Notes under the pieces: model-generated
Seen by the model: only the letters and a program-made list of their open reading frames with translations
What the model was told of the DNA's origin: nothing
The model's database searches: none
Shown here: positions 1-6,359 of the stretch, piece after piece
Numbering within the stretch: position 1 is the first letter of the stretch
Layout of the letters: each line of letters starts with the position of its first letter
Translations under genes and position numbers: made by a program
DNA from: an uncultured Bacteroidales bacterium
GTDB lineage: Bacteria; Bacteroidota; Bacteroidia; Bacteroidales; Muribaculaceae
Assembly: GCA_947175585.1 (NCBI GenBank)
Contig: CAMWNL010000095.1
Coordinates: 1-6,725 of the forward strand
Length of the DNA stretch: 6,725 nucleotides
Direction of reading: 5' to 3'

Positions 1-1
1 G

Positions 2-31
2 GCAGCAGCACAAGTTGAAGAAGATTTTTGA
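2..31 (+). CDS. 3' end of an upstream gene (partial, unidentified)
   Basis: Read from base 2, the window opens with codons for AAAQVEEDF followed by TGA at 29-31. An Ala-rich stretch going into an acidic tail looks like a natural protein C-terminus, and the AT-rich non-coding stretch begins right after it. The other two forward frames give less protein-like tails (GSSTS and a basic, His-rich peptide). Nine residues are too few to name a family, and the coding status is an inference from composition and position. Confidence 0.4.
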   Translation, partial: AAAQVEEDF

Positions 32-114
32 GATATTGCACCATTGACTTATACGAGCTTTTATTTTTCAATCACAAAATTAGTAAATATCGGTCATAAT
101 TCAATTCAAATGAC

Positions 115-122
115 TATTTTTG
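115..122 (+). promoter_or_regulatory. Possible Bacteroidetes -7 promoter element for the DUF5606 gene
   Basis: TATTTTTG is an exact match to the Bacteroidetes primary-sigma -7 consensus TAnnTTTG. It lies 53 bases before the ATG at 176, which would give a leader of roughly 45-50 bases. I see no TTG at the usual -33 distance, so the match is only half supported and could be chance in AT-rich DNA. The rest of the 32-175 gap shows a T-rich run near 60-68 without a convincing stem, and nothing else I can name. Confidence 0.4.
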
Positions 123-175
123 TAGCCGCGTTTAAAACAACAAAATTACTATAACAGAACTTACAACCATAAATC

Positions 176-625
176 ATGATCAAACGTATCGTCTCAATCG
201 CCGGAAAACCCGGTCTGTACAAACTTTTGAGCCAAGGCAAGAATATGCTTATCGTCGAATCACTCCAGACAGGCAAGCGTACACCGGCCTATGCCCATGA
301 TAAAGTTATTTCACTGGCCGATGTTGCCATCTACACAGAAGGCGAAGATATGCCATTAGCTGAGGTTCTCGACAAAATATATTCTTACACTGAGGGTAAG
401 TCGATTGACATCAAAGGATTTGCCGATGATGCAGCCATCAGAGAGTATTTCGGGAACATCCTTCCTGAATTTGACCGAGACAGAGTCTATACTACCGATA
501 TCAAGAAACTCTTCCAGTGGTACAACCAGCTCATCGCTGCCGGCGTTACAAAATTTAAAGATGACGAAATCGCTCAGGATCAAGCAGCCGAAGCTGCTGA
601 AAAAGCTGACGAAGAAAACAAGTAA
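176..625 (+). CDS. DUF5606 family protein (Bacteroidetes-conserved, function unknown)
   Basis: This encodes a complete 149-residue cytosolic protein with no signal peptide or membrane segment. I recognise the family from its N-terminus, SIAGKPGLYKLLSQGKNM (residues 7-24), followed by a conserved basic and aromatic stretch and DKVISLADVAIYT (42-54). This is the domain called DUF5606, common in Bacteroidales and of unknown function. The N-terminal 55 residues alternate in a way that suggests a small beta-barrel. Residues 60-125 look helical and include the conserved DRDRVYTTDIKKLFQWYNQL (100-119). The last 20 residues are an Ala/Glu/Asp-rich, probably disordered tail. The ATG at 176 is preceded by an A-rich leader without a Shine-Dalgarno sequence, as is usual in this phylum. 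The gene stands alone, closed off by a strong terminator 28 bases downstream. Family assignment is from recalled similarity; no function should be inferred. Confidence 0.88.
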   Translation: MIKRIVSIAGKPGLYKLLSQGKNMLIVESLQTGKRTPAYAHDKVISLADVAIYTEGEDMPLAEVLDKIYSYTEGKSIDIKGFADDAAIREYFGNILPEFDRDRVYTTDIKKLFQWYNQLIAAGVTKFKDDEIAQDQAAEAAEKADEENK

Positions 626-637
626 GCCAAGCTTACT
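621..637 (+). other. Small hairpin over the DUF5606 stop codon
   Basis: AGTAAGC (621-627) and GCTTACT (631-637) form a perfect 7-bp stem with the 3-base loop CAA, and the TAA stop (623-625) lies inside the left arm. No T-run follows, so it is not an intrinsic terminator on its own. It may protect the 3' end of the mRNA or simply be chance. The stronger stem-loop begins 16 bases later. Confidence 0.5.
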
Positions 638-652
638 GTTGTAAACCAATTA

Positions 653-696
653 TAAAAGTGCGTTGTTTAACATTAAACAATGCACTTTTAACTTTT
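653..696 (+). terminator. Strong intrinsic terminator between the DUF5606 and hydrolase genes
   Basis: The left arm at 653-669 pairs with the right arm at 674-690 to give a 17-bp stem with a 4-base loop. The only non-Watson-Crick pair is one G-U (662 with 681). The stem starts with an A-run and ends with a T-run, and another T-rich stretch follows at 693-696. The symmetric A/T flanks mean it could act on either strand. It should end DUF5606 transcripts and isolate the hydrolase gene. It also overlaps the 5' end of the longest open frame for the hydrolase (TTG at 663), which argues against that start. Confidence 0.8.
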
Positions 697-710
697 ATAT
701 ACTTATATAT

Positions 711-1715
711 ATGAAGAAATTACTTTTACTCGTTCTTCTGGTCATAGCCACGGTATCAGCCGTTGCAGAAATCTGGCAGGATGACATACTTGGAGACGGT
801 TATGAAATGCGATATGTCGACCAAGGCAAGGACTACAGCGGCAATGTGAGATCGACCATAATAAGAAAAGAGTCAGATTGCGGAGGCCGCAAGGGTGTGC
901 TTTATATCCACGGTTATAATGACTATTTCTTTCAGAAGGAAATGGGTGACAGATTTGCAGACTCATGTATCAACTTTTATGCAGTCGATCTTCGAAAATA
1001 TGGACGCTCAATCATGCCCGGTCAGAAAAAATTTCAAGCACGCGACCTTAAAGAGTATTTTGCGGACATAGATTCGGCAATAGCTCAGATGCATCGTGAC
1101 GGTGTTGATGAAATCGCTCTTATGGGGCACTCTACCGGCGGCCTAATCACTTCATATTATATGAAAGAGAAGCCTGACAGTTCAGTCAGAGCATTGATAC
1201 TTAATTCACCTTTTCTGGATTGGAATTTCACTGGATTTATGCGCAAAGTGGCTATTCCGACATTCGGATTTATGGGGAAATTATTTCCCAACCTTTCTAT
1301 CTCTCAAGGCGACGGATCAGGTTATCAGGAGTCATTACTTAAAGATTATCATGGCGAATGGGACTATAACCAAGACTGGAAAGTTTTTCACCCCGAAAAG
1401 GTGCAGGCGTCATGGACTAACGCTATCTCTACGGCTCAGAACAGTCTAAAAAAAGGAGGTAACATCAGTGTTCCGATTTTACTCATGCACTCGTCGGGAA
1501 GTGTCACAGGAGATAAATGGACACCGGAATATCAAAAAAATGATGCGGTGCTCAATGTTGAGCATATATCTAAAATTGGACGTAAACTCGGAGGAGATGT
1601 TACGGAAGATACTGTCAAATACGGTCTTCACGATCTGATGCTGTCGGCTCCGGCTGTAAGAGAAAAAGCTTACAGAGACATTTTTGACTGGCTGAAAGAA
1701 AAGGATATTTTCTGA
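711..1715 (+). CDS. Exported serine alpha/beta hydrolase (S33 / monoacylglycerol lipase-like)
   Basis: The 334-residue product begins MKKLLLLVLLVIATV and has a signal peptide whose likely cleavage follows AVA at residue 19. No lipobox Cys is present, so a periplasmic or secreted soluble enzyme is expected. The alpha/beta hydrolase signs are clear: the oxyanion-loop motif YIHGYND (residues 65-71), the nucleophile elbow GHSTGG with Ser141, a probable acid at Asp278 after the strand VPILLMHS, and the catalytic His307 in GLHDLMLS. Residues 167-250 are the variable cap. This fits the Hydrolase_4 / serine aminopeptidase S33 group, which includes lysophospholipases and monoglyceride lipases; the substrate cannot be read from sequence. 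The frame stays open upstream to a TTG at 663, but that codon lies in the terminator stem and would bury the signal peptide, so ATG 711 is chosen. A weak promoter may exist (TTG 663-665, then TAACTTTT at 689-696), implying a very short leader. It is not a likely MenH, which is cytosolic and about 250 residues. Confidence 0.88.
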   Translation: MKKLLLLVLLVIATVSAVAEIWQDDILGDGYEMRYVDQGKDYSGNVRSTIIRKESDCGGRKGVLYIHGYNDYFFQKEMGDRFADSCINFYAVDLRKYGRSIMPGQKKFQARDLKEYFADIDSAIAQMHRDGVDEIALMGHSTGGLITSYYMKEKPDSSVRALILNSPFLDWNFTGFMRKVAIPTFGFMGKLFPNLSISQGDGSGYQESLLKDYHGEWDYNQDWKVFHPEKVQASWTNAISTAQNSLKKGGNISVPILLMHSSGSVTGDKWTPEYQKNDAVLNVEHISKIGRKLGGDVTEDTVKYGLHDLMLSAPAVREKAYRDIFDWLKEKDIF

Positions 1716-1786
1716 TACACTTAATCTTTCCAAGACAGTTGATTCAATCTTTATCGTTTGTGCTTAAGCTCAGTTTTTATAGAAAA

Positions 1787-1820
1787 TTGCTACCGTTTTA
1801 AGAAAATTTAGGTAACTTTG
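1787..1820 (+). promoter_or_regulatory. Probable promoter of the menD-menB-menC-menE operon
   Basis: TAACTTTG at 1813-1820 matches the Bacteroidetes -7 consensus TAnnTTTG exactly. A TTG at 1787-1789 stands 23 bases upstream as the -33 element, at the long end of reported spacings. Transcription would then start near 1825-1828. That is downstream of the TTG (1818-1820) from which the longest menD frame begins, and about 15 bases before the GTG at 1842. The position, directly between the hydrolase stop and menD, suits an operon promoter. The assignment is by motif only. Confidence 0.65.
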
Positions 1821-1841
1821 TACTATCAAACCGACGACAAA

Positions 1842-3575
1842 GTGAAGACAACAGATAAAGAACCGTGCAGATTAATAATTGATCTTTTAGTTGCCCACGG
1901 CATTGAAGACATAGTCCTTTCACCAGGGAGCCGCAACACCCCATTGATAGTTGCGGCGAAAAGACATCCGTCAATTTGCACACATACAGTTATTGACGAA
2001 CGATCAGCCGCATTTTTCGGACTCGGAATCTCGCTACAAACCAACAAACCTGTAGCTTTGATATGCACGTCAGGATCAGCTGTTCTCAATTATGCTCCGG
2101 CTCTCGCCGAAGCATACTACCGTAGAATACCTCTTATCGCAATATCAGCCGATCGCCCGGCCGAATGGATTGACCAGGATGACAGCCAGACCATCAGACA
2201 GGTCGGTGTGCTCAACAATATTGTAAAGGGTTCATTTGACATCATAGGAGACAACAGTAACCGCATACAGCACCGTTTTGTCTCACGAACAGTCAATGAT
2301 GCCTTAATTCTTGCAAAAAAAGGTCCGAAGGGTCCAGTTCATATAAATGTGCGTCTTGATGCTCCTCTTGGAGAACTGGCTGAAGTCAATAAAAAATCGA
2401 AGATTAAAATCGAATTGTGGCAGGCCCAGGACAAACAGCTAAGCGACAGCCAATATGAGACTCTGGCAAAAGAATGTGTCGGTAAGAAAGTGATGGTTAT
2501 CGGAGGATTCGGATCAGAAAACCAACGTCTCGACAAGGCTCTTGACGACTTTGTAAAAGCCGGTGGCGCAGTGGTTCTGCATGAAGCACAGTCCAATCTC
2601 CATCCGTCGATATCTGTCGGGCATATTGATGCATGTCTTGCATCATTTTCAGAAGACGATCAGACAAGACTGAAACCTGACATAGTCATTACTTTCGGGG
2701 GAGCAATACTGTCGAGGAAGATAAAAGAGTTTCTACGCGACTCACGTAATATCGACCACTGGCATCTTGCCGAAAGTCCGCGATCAATAGATTGCTTTAT
2801 GAATCTTACCAGACGAATAGAGTGTGAACGCACAATCTTTTTTGAAAAGATGTCAGAAAAGCTGGCTAAAAATTCTCCGGCAAACGCATCATATCTAAAA
2901 GGTTGGCTCGAAAAGAAGTCAGAAGCGAGAGCCAAGATGCTGAAATTCTTTAACGAATGTCCATGGAGCGATTTTTATGCTATAGGCCAACTTCTTAAAA
3001 TCATTCCGCGTAAATGGCATCTGCAACTCAGCAACGGCACATCCGTGCGCTACGCCCAGCTTTTTGATTATTCGGCAATAAAAAATATAGAATGTAACCG
3101 TGGAGTCAGCGGTATCGACGGATCGACTTCAACAGCCATCGGCGCCCATATTTATTATGCAGACAATACACTGCTTATTACAGGAGACATGAGCGCTCAA
3201 TATGACTTGGGAGCCCTGGCATTACAGGAAATCACACCGAGTTTTAAGATGGCTGTGCTTAACAATCAGGGCGGAGGAATATTCCGTTATATCAAGTCAA
3301 CTTCAAAACTGGATGAATGTGAGGAATGTTTCGCCGGGTCAGTCAACCTGCCGTTGCAGAAGTTAGCCGAAGCCTACGGCTTTGCATATTTCGAAGCAAA
3401 CGATAAAGTATCACTTGATAAATCATTCGGTCTCTTTGCCGCTGAGAAACAGCGTCCGGCAATACTTAATATTATTACACCCCCTGACGTAAACACGGAG
3501 ATACTTAATAAATTTTTCAACCAACAGAAAAATAATTCTCACCAAAATGATGAAACGAACCTGGCAGACAATTAA
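1842..3575 (+). CDS. menD: 2-succinyl-5-enolpyruvyl-6-hydroxy-3-cyclohexene-1-carboxylate synthase (MenD)
   Basis: MenD is a thiamine-diphosphate (ThDP) enzyme that adds the succinyl semialdehyde unit from 2-oxoglutarate to isochorismate with loss of CO2, the first committed step of menaquinone synthesis. From GTG 1842 it has 577 residues; typical MenD is about 556. The N-terminal domain has LSPGSRN (26-32, with the substrate Arg31), the ThDP-activating Glu53 in [18 protein letters not shown] (75-80) and SADRP (102-106). The C-terminal domain has [16 protein letters not shown] (419-434) and the metal/ThDP signature [14 protein letters not shown] (448-461) through NNQGGGIF (474-481). The longest frame starts at TTG 1818, but that codon is the end of a -7 promoter element. 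GTG 1842 gives the N-terminal length seen in Bacteroides homologues. No ATG is available nearby. The last 17 or so residues are a polar tail beyond the usual end, formed where the frame runs 29 bases into menB. First gene of the operon; menF is not upstream. Confidence 0.95.
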   Translation: MKTTDKEPCRLIIDLLVAHGIEDIVLSPGSRNTPLIVAAKRHPSICTHTVIDERSAAFFGLGISLQTNKPVALICTSGSAVLNYAPALAEAYYRRIPLIAISADRPAEWIDQDDSQTIRQVGVLNNIVKGSFDIIGDNSNRIQHRFVSRTVNDALILAKKGPKGPVHINVRLDAPLGELAEVNKKSKIKIELWQAQDKQLSDSQYETLAKECVGKKVMVIGGFGSENQRLDKALDDFVKAGGAVVLHEAQSNLHPSISVGHIDACLASFSEDDQTRLKPDIVITFGGAILSRKIKEFLRDSRNIDHWHLAESPRSIDCFMNLTRRIECERTIFFEKMSEKLAKNSPANASYLKGWLEKKSEARAKMLKFFNECPWSDFYAIGQLLKIIPRKWHLQLSNGTSVRYAQLFDYSAIKNIECNRGVSGIDGSTSTAIGAHIYYADNTLLITGDMSAQYDLGALALQEITPSFKMAVLNNQGGGIFRYIKSTSKLDECEECFAGSVNLPLQKLAEAYGFAYFEANDKVSLDKSFGLFAAEKQRPAILNIITPPDVNTEILNKFFNQQKNNSHQNDETNLADN

Positions 3576-4371
3576 AGAGTATTCAGACATATTATTTGAA
3601 TTTTATAACGGCATTGCAAAAATAACAATCAATCGCCCTGAAGTGTATAATGCGTTTCGACCGCAGACAAATGCTCAGATGCTTGATGCAATGGCATACT
3701 GCCGCGAGCATCAGGATGTGAGAGTTGTAGTCCTGACAGGAGCCGGAGACAAGGCTTTTTGTTCGGGCGGTGACCAGAATTACAAAAGCCGCGGAGGTTA
3801 CAGAGATGCGGACGGCACACCGCGTCTCAATGTGCTTGACCTCCACAAGGCCATCCGTAGCATACCCAAACCCGTTATAGCAATGGTCAACGGCTACGCC
3901 ATCGGTGGAGGTAATGTGCTTAATGTAGTGTGTGATCTATCGATTGCATCTGAAAACGCACGATTCGGTCAGACAGGTCCCAAAGTGGGCAGTTTCGACG
4001 CAGGTTTCGGGTCGTCATATCTCGCTCGCTGTGTCGGTCAGAAAAAAGCTCGTGAAATATGGTATCTATGTCGTCAATATACCGCAGCTGAAGCGCTCGA
4101 AATGGGAATGATTAACAAAGTAGTGCCATTCGAACGTCTCGAAGACGAGGTTGTCGAATGGTGTGAAACCATCATCAAGCGCAGCCCGTTTGCTATCCGC
4201 ATGATTAAGCGAGCCCTTAATGCCGAACTTGACGGACAAAGCGGATTGATGGAGTTTGCAGGCGACGCAACCCTTATGTATTATCTCATGGACGAAGCAC
4301 AGGAAGGCAAAAACGCTTTCCTTGAGAAACGTGACCCTGACTTTGACCAGTTCCCTCAATTCCCTGGCTAA
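3547..4371 (+). CDS. menB: 1,4-dihydroxy-2-naphthoyl-CoA synthase (MenB)
   Basis: MenB is a crotonase-fold enzyme that closes o-succinylbenzoyl-CoA into 1,4-dihydroxy-2-naphthoyl-CoA by an intramolecular Claisen condensation. The 274-residue product aligns over its full length with known MenB. Key features are the oxyanion-hole motif FCSGGDQN (71-78), Tyr85 (the counterpart of E. coli Tyr97), the second glycine loop YAIGGGNV (117-124), and [16 protein letters not shown] (140-155) with the conserved Asp151. The C-terminal segment [14 protein letters not shown] (245-258) carries the Tyr that reaches into the neighbouring active site. Gly144 in QTGPKV marks it as the type I, bicarbonate-dependent class; type II enzymes have Asp there and supply their own carboxylate. 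Two ATG codons stand in tandem at 3547 and 3550; the first is used here. It overlaps menD by 29 bp and abuts menC directly, so translational coupling is likely. Confidence 0.97.
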   Translation: MMKRTWQTIKEYSDILFEFYNGIAKITINRPEVYNAFRPQTNAQMLDAMAYCREHQDVRVVVLTGAGDKAFCSGGDQNYKSRGGYRDADGTPRLNVLDLHKAIRSIPKPVIAMVNGYAIGGGNVLNVVCDLSIASENARFGQTGPKVGSFDAGFGSSYLARCVGQKKAREIWYLCRQYTAAEALEMGMINKVVPFERLEDEVVEWCETIIKRSPFAIRMIKRALNAELDGQSGLMEFAGDATLMYYLMDEAQEGKNAFLEKRDPDFDQFPQFPG

Positions 4372-5412
4372 ATGATTAAGGCCGAGTGGTGCAACTATAA
4401 ACTTGTCTTCAATTTCCTCGCTAAAACTTCTCGCGAGGAAATGAGGACAAAAGAAACATATTTTGTAAGAATATTTGACACGGATCAACCCGAAATTTTC
4501 GGTCTGGGCGAATGTGCCTTATTTAAAGGACTGAGTGCTGACGATGTCCCTGACTTTGAAAACAGACTGGATGAGGCTTGCCGACAACCACTCGACAGCT
4601 TACCGCAGATGAGTGCGATCCGTTTCGGGTTTGAAACCGCGTTAGCTGATTTCCAAAATGGCGGGAAAAGGATAATTCTCAATAATGATTGGATCAGCGG
4701 ACTCCACCCTATAGCAATTAACGGGCTTATTTGGATGGGAGATAAAGCAGAAATGGTCAGACGTGTCGAGGAAAAGATTTCGAAAGGTTTCAAGATCCTC
4801 AAACTAAAGATCGGAGGGATAAACTTCGATGAAGAAATTTCAATATTAAAATCCATCAGAGAGCGTTTTGACCATAAGCAACTTGAAATACGACTTGACG
4901 CTAATGGCAGTTTCACACCTGTTAATGCGCTCGACCGTCTTGACAAGCTGAGTAAATTTGACATCCACTCCATAGAGCAACCCATAGCGGCCGGACAGCG
5001 AGAAGCGATGAGACGGATTTGTATAGAAAGTCCGATTGCTATTGCTCTTGACGAAGAATTGATTGGTTTTAACAGTACTGAAGCAAAGAGAGAAATACTC
5101 TCGGAAATCCGCCCTCAATATATCATTCTTAAACCGTCGCTCTGCGGCGGATTACGACAGTCTGACGAGTGGATAGATCTGGCGCATGAGTTTAACGTCG
5201 GATGGTGGGCTACCTCGGCTCTCGAATCAAATATCGGTCTTAACGCTATCGCCCAATGGGTTTCGACTAAAAACAATCATCTCGCTCAAGGTCTCGGCAC
5301 CGGAGAATTATATACAAACAACATCCCCTCGCCTTTAACAATGGAAGGATGTCGATTGAATTATCGCCCGGATAAAAAATGGATAATTCCAGATTTGGTA
5401 TGGCAGGATTAA
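4372..5412 (+). CDS. menC: o-Succinylbenzoate synthase (MenC)
   Basis: MenC dehydrates SHCHC (2-succinyl-6-hydroxy-2,4-cyclohexadiene-1-carboxylate) to o-succinylbenzoate and belongs to the enolase superfamily. The 346-residue product has an N-terminal capping domain (about 1-110) and a barrel with the full catalytic set. This set is the KxK pair Lys144/Lys146 in KLKIGG, metal ligands Asp176 (DANG), Glu202 (IEQP) and Asp227 (LDEEL), and the second catalytic Lys254 (LKPSLCGG). The C-terminal ATSALESNIGLNAIAQ (280-295) and GLGTGELY are also typical of OSB synthases rather than other enolase-superfamily members. Its ATG follows the menB TAA with no base between, and its end overlaps the menE start. 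Some OSB synthases also racemise N-acyl amino acids, but the men context makes the OSB role the clear reading. The sequence is diverged in the cap, as MenC usually is. Confidence 0.95.
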   Translation: MIKAEWCNYKLVFNFLAKTSREEMRTKETYFVRIFDTDQPEIFGLGECALFKGLSADDVPDFENRLDEACRQPLDSLPQMSAIRFGFETALADFQNGGKRIILNNDWISGLHPIAINGLIWMGDKAEMVRRVEEKISKGFKILKLKIGGINFDEEISILKSIRERFDHKQLEIRLDANGSFTPVNALDRLDKLSKFDIHSIEQPIAAGQREAMRRICIESPIAIALDEELIGFNSTEAKREILSEIRPQYIILKPSLCGGLRQSDEWIDLAHEFNVGWWATSALESNIGLNAIAQWVSTKNNHLAQGLGTGELYTNNIPSPLTMEGCRLNYRPDKKWIIPDLVWQD

Positions 5413-6359
5413 ACGATTTTGCAGAAGAATGGCTATCAGAAAATGATTTTATTGTAGCTCATACGTCGGGGTCAACCGGCAAACCAAAAGAAATAAAGCT
5501 ACCGAAAGCAGACATGCGGGTGTCTGCTCTGGCAACCAACAAAAGATTTCATATCAACAGCGGTTCGACCATAGCTGCGCCGCTGTCTGTAAATTATATT
5601 GCCGGTAAAATGATGTGGGTAAGGGCCCATGAAGCTTCATGTCATCTCCTTGATATGCCGGTGAGCAATGAAGTAATTGTTTCTCGTGACATAGATTTAC
5701 TGGCGGTAGTTCCGTCTCAGGTTGAAAGTCTATTATCCCAGCCTGAGGCAGCCGGTAGAATAAAAAACATGATTATCGGCGGTGCACCTCTCAGTGCCAA
5801 CTTACGGACTAAACTGATAGAAAAAGGCTTCAATGCTTACATGACTTACGGCATGACAGAGACATGCAGTCATGTTGCGCTATCCAAAATTTCGGATACT
5901 GAAAACCATTTTGAAGCCATGCCGGGAATAAGCTTCGACTGCGACGAACGAGAATGCTTGATCATCAATGCTCCACAATACAGTTTCAGGAGACTGGTAA
6001 CTAACGACATAGTCAAACTGATTGATACAACTTCATTTACTTGGGTCGGAAGATACGACAATGTAATCAACTCCGGAGGCATAAAAATTTCTCCTGAGCA
6101 ACTCGAAAACAGAATAAAAGAATTTTTAAATCTTGATTTTTACGTTGTCGGTGAACCCGATGAGAAGTGGGGACAGATAGCTGTAATGATTTTTGAAGGA
6201 GATAAAAACCGTGAACTTGAAATCATAGAAATATTACGGTCAAAACTTGATCACCGTCTATGTCCAAAAAAAGCAATAGCGGTAAAAAGTCTGCCGAAAA
6301 CATCCAATGGTAAGATACGTAGAATGACGATAGGGGAAATCAAAAACCAAGTTTACTGA
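5379..6359 (+). CDS. menE: o-Succinylbenzoate-CoA ligase (MenE), compact form
   Basis: MenE activates o-succinylbenzoate with ATP and CoA through an acyl-adenylate, giving the MenB substrate. The 326-residue protein is an ANL-family (acyl-CoA synthetase/luciferase) enzyme with all core motifs: the phosphate-binding HTSGSTGKPK (28-37), the adenylation motif YGMTE (157-161), VGRYDNVINSGG with Asp227 (223-234), and the C-terminal LPKTSNGKI with the adenylation Lys312 (305-313). It is far shorter than E. coli (about 450) or Bacillus (about 490) MenE. The phosphate-binding motif begins 27 residues from the start, so most of the usual N-terminal subdomain is absent. I recall short MenE as common in Bacteroidetes, so this is probably lineage-specific and functional. 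The ATG at 5379 follows an A-run and overlaps menC by 34 bp; a second in-frame ATG at 5400 (MAGLNDF) is a reasonable alternative. Its 3' end overlaps the convergent regulator gene by 20 bp. Confidence 0.92.
   Translation: MDNSRFGMAGLNDFAEEWLSENDFIVAHTSGSTGKPKEIKLPKADMRVSALATNKRFHINSGSTIAAPLSVNYIAGKMMWVRAHEASCHLLDMPVSNEVIVSRDIDLLAVVPSQVESLLSQPEAAGRIKNMIIGGAPLSANLRTKLIEKGFNAYMTYGMTETCSHVALSKISDTENHFEAMPGISFDCDERECLIINAPQYSFRRLVTNDIVKLIDTTSFTWVGRYDNVINSGGIKISPEQLENRIKEFLNLDFYVVGEPDEKWGQIAVMIFEGDKNRELEIIEILRSKLDHRLCPKKAIAVKSLPKTSNGKIRRMTIGEIKNQVY

Noticed and set aside
1454..1470. A full consensus Shine-Dalgarno sequence AGGAGGT followed by a GTG inside the hydrolase gene
   Set aside because: The GTG is out of frame with the hydrolase and its frame closes after about 55 codons with no protein-like content. 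Bacteroidetes ribosomes largely ignore Shine-Dalgarno sequences, so such an internal site is tolerated by chance.
711..1715. Reading the hydrolase as MenH (SHCHC synthase) because it lies next to menD
   Set aside because: It has a signal peptide, is about 80 residues longer than MenH, is separated by a promoter from menD, and its motifs fit the lipase/S33 group. MenH acts on a cytosolic intermediate.
1713..1785. A terminator after the hydrolase gene
   Set aside because: GCTTAAGC followed by CTCAGTTTTTAT looks suggestive, but the palindrome is too short to leave a loop and a stable stem. I cannot support an intrinsic terminator there.
4066..4985. Long minus-strand open frames opposite menB and menC (140 and 166 codons)
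   Set aside because: They lie wholly opposite well-supported conserved genes, and their translations show no recognisable domain. They are antisense shadows.
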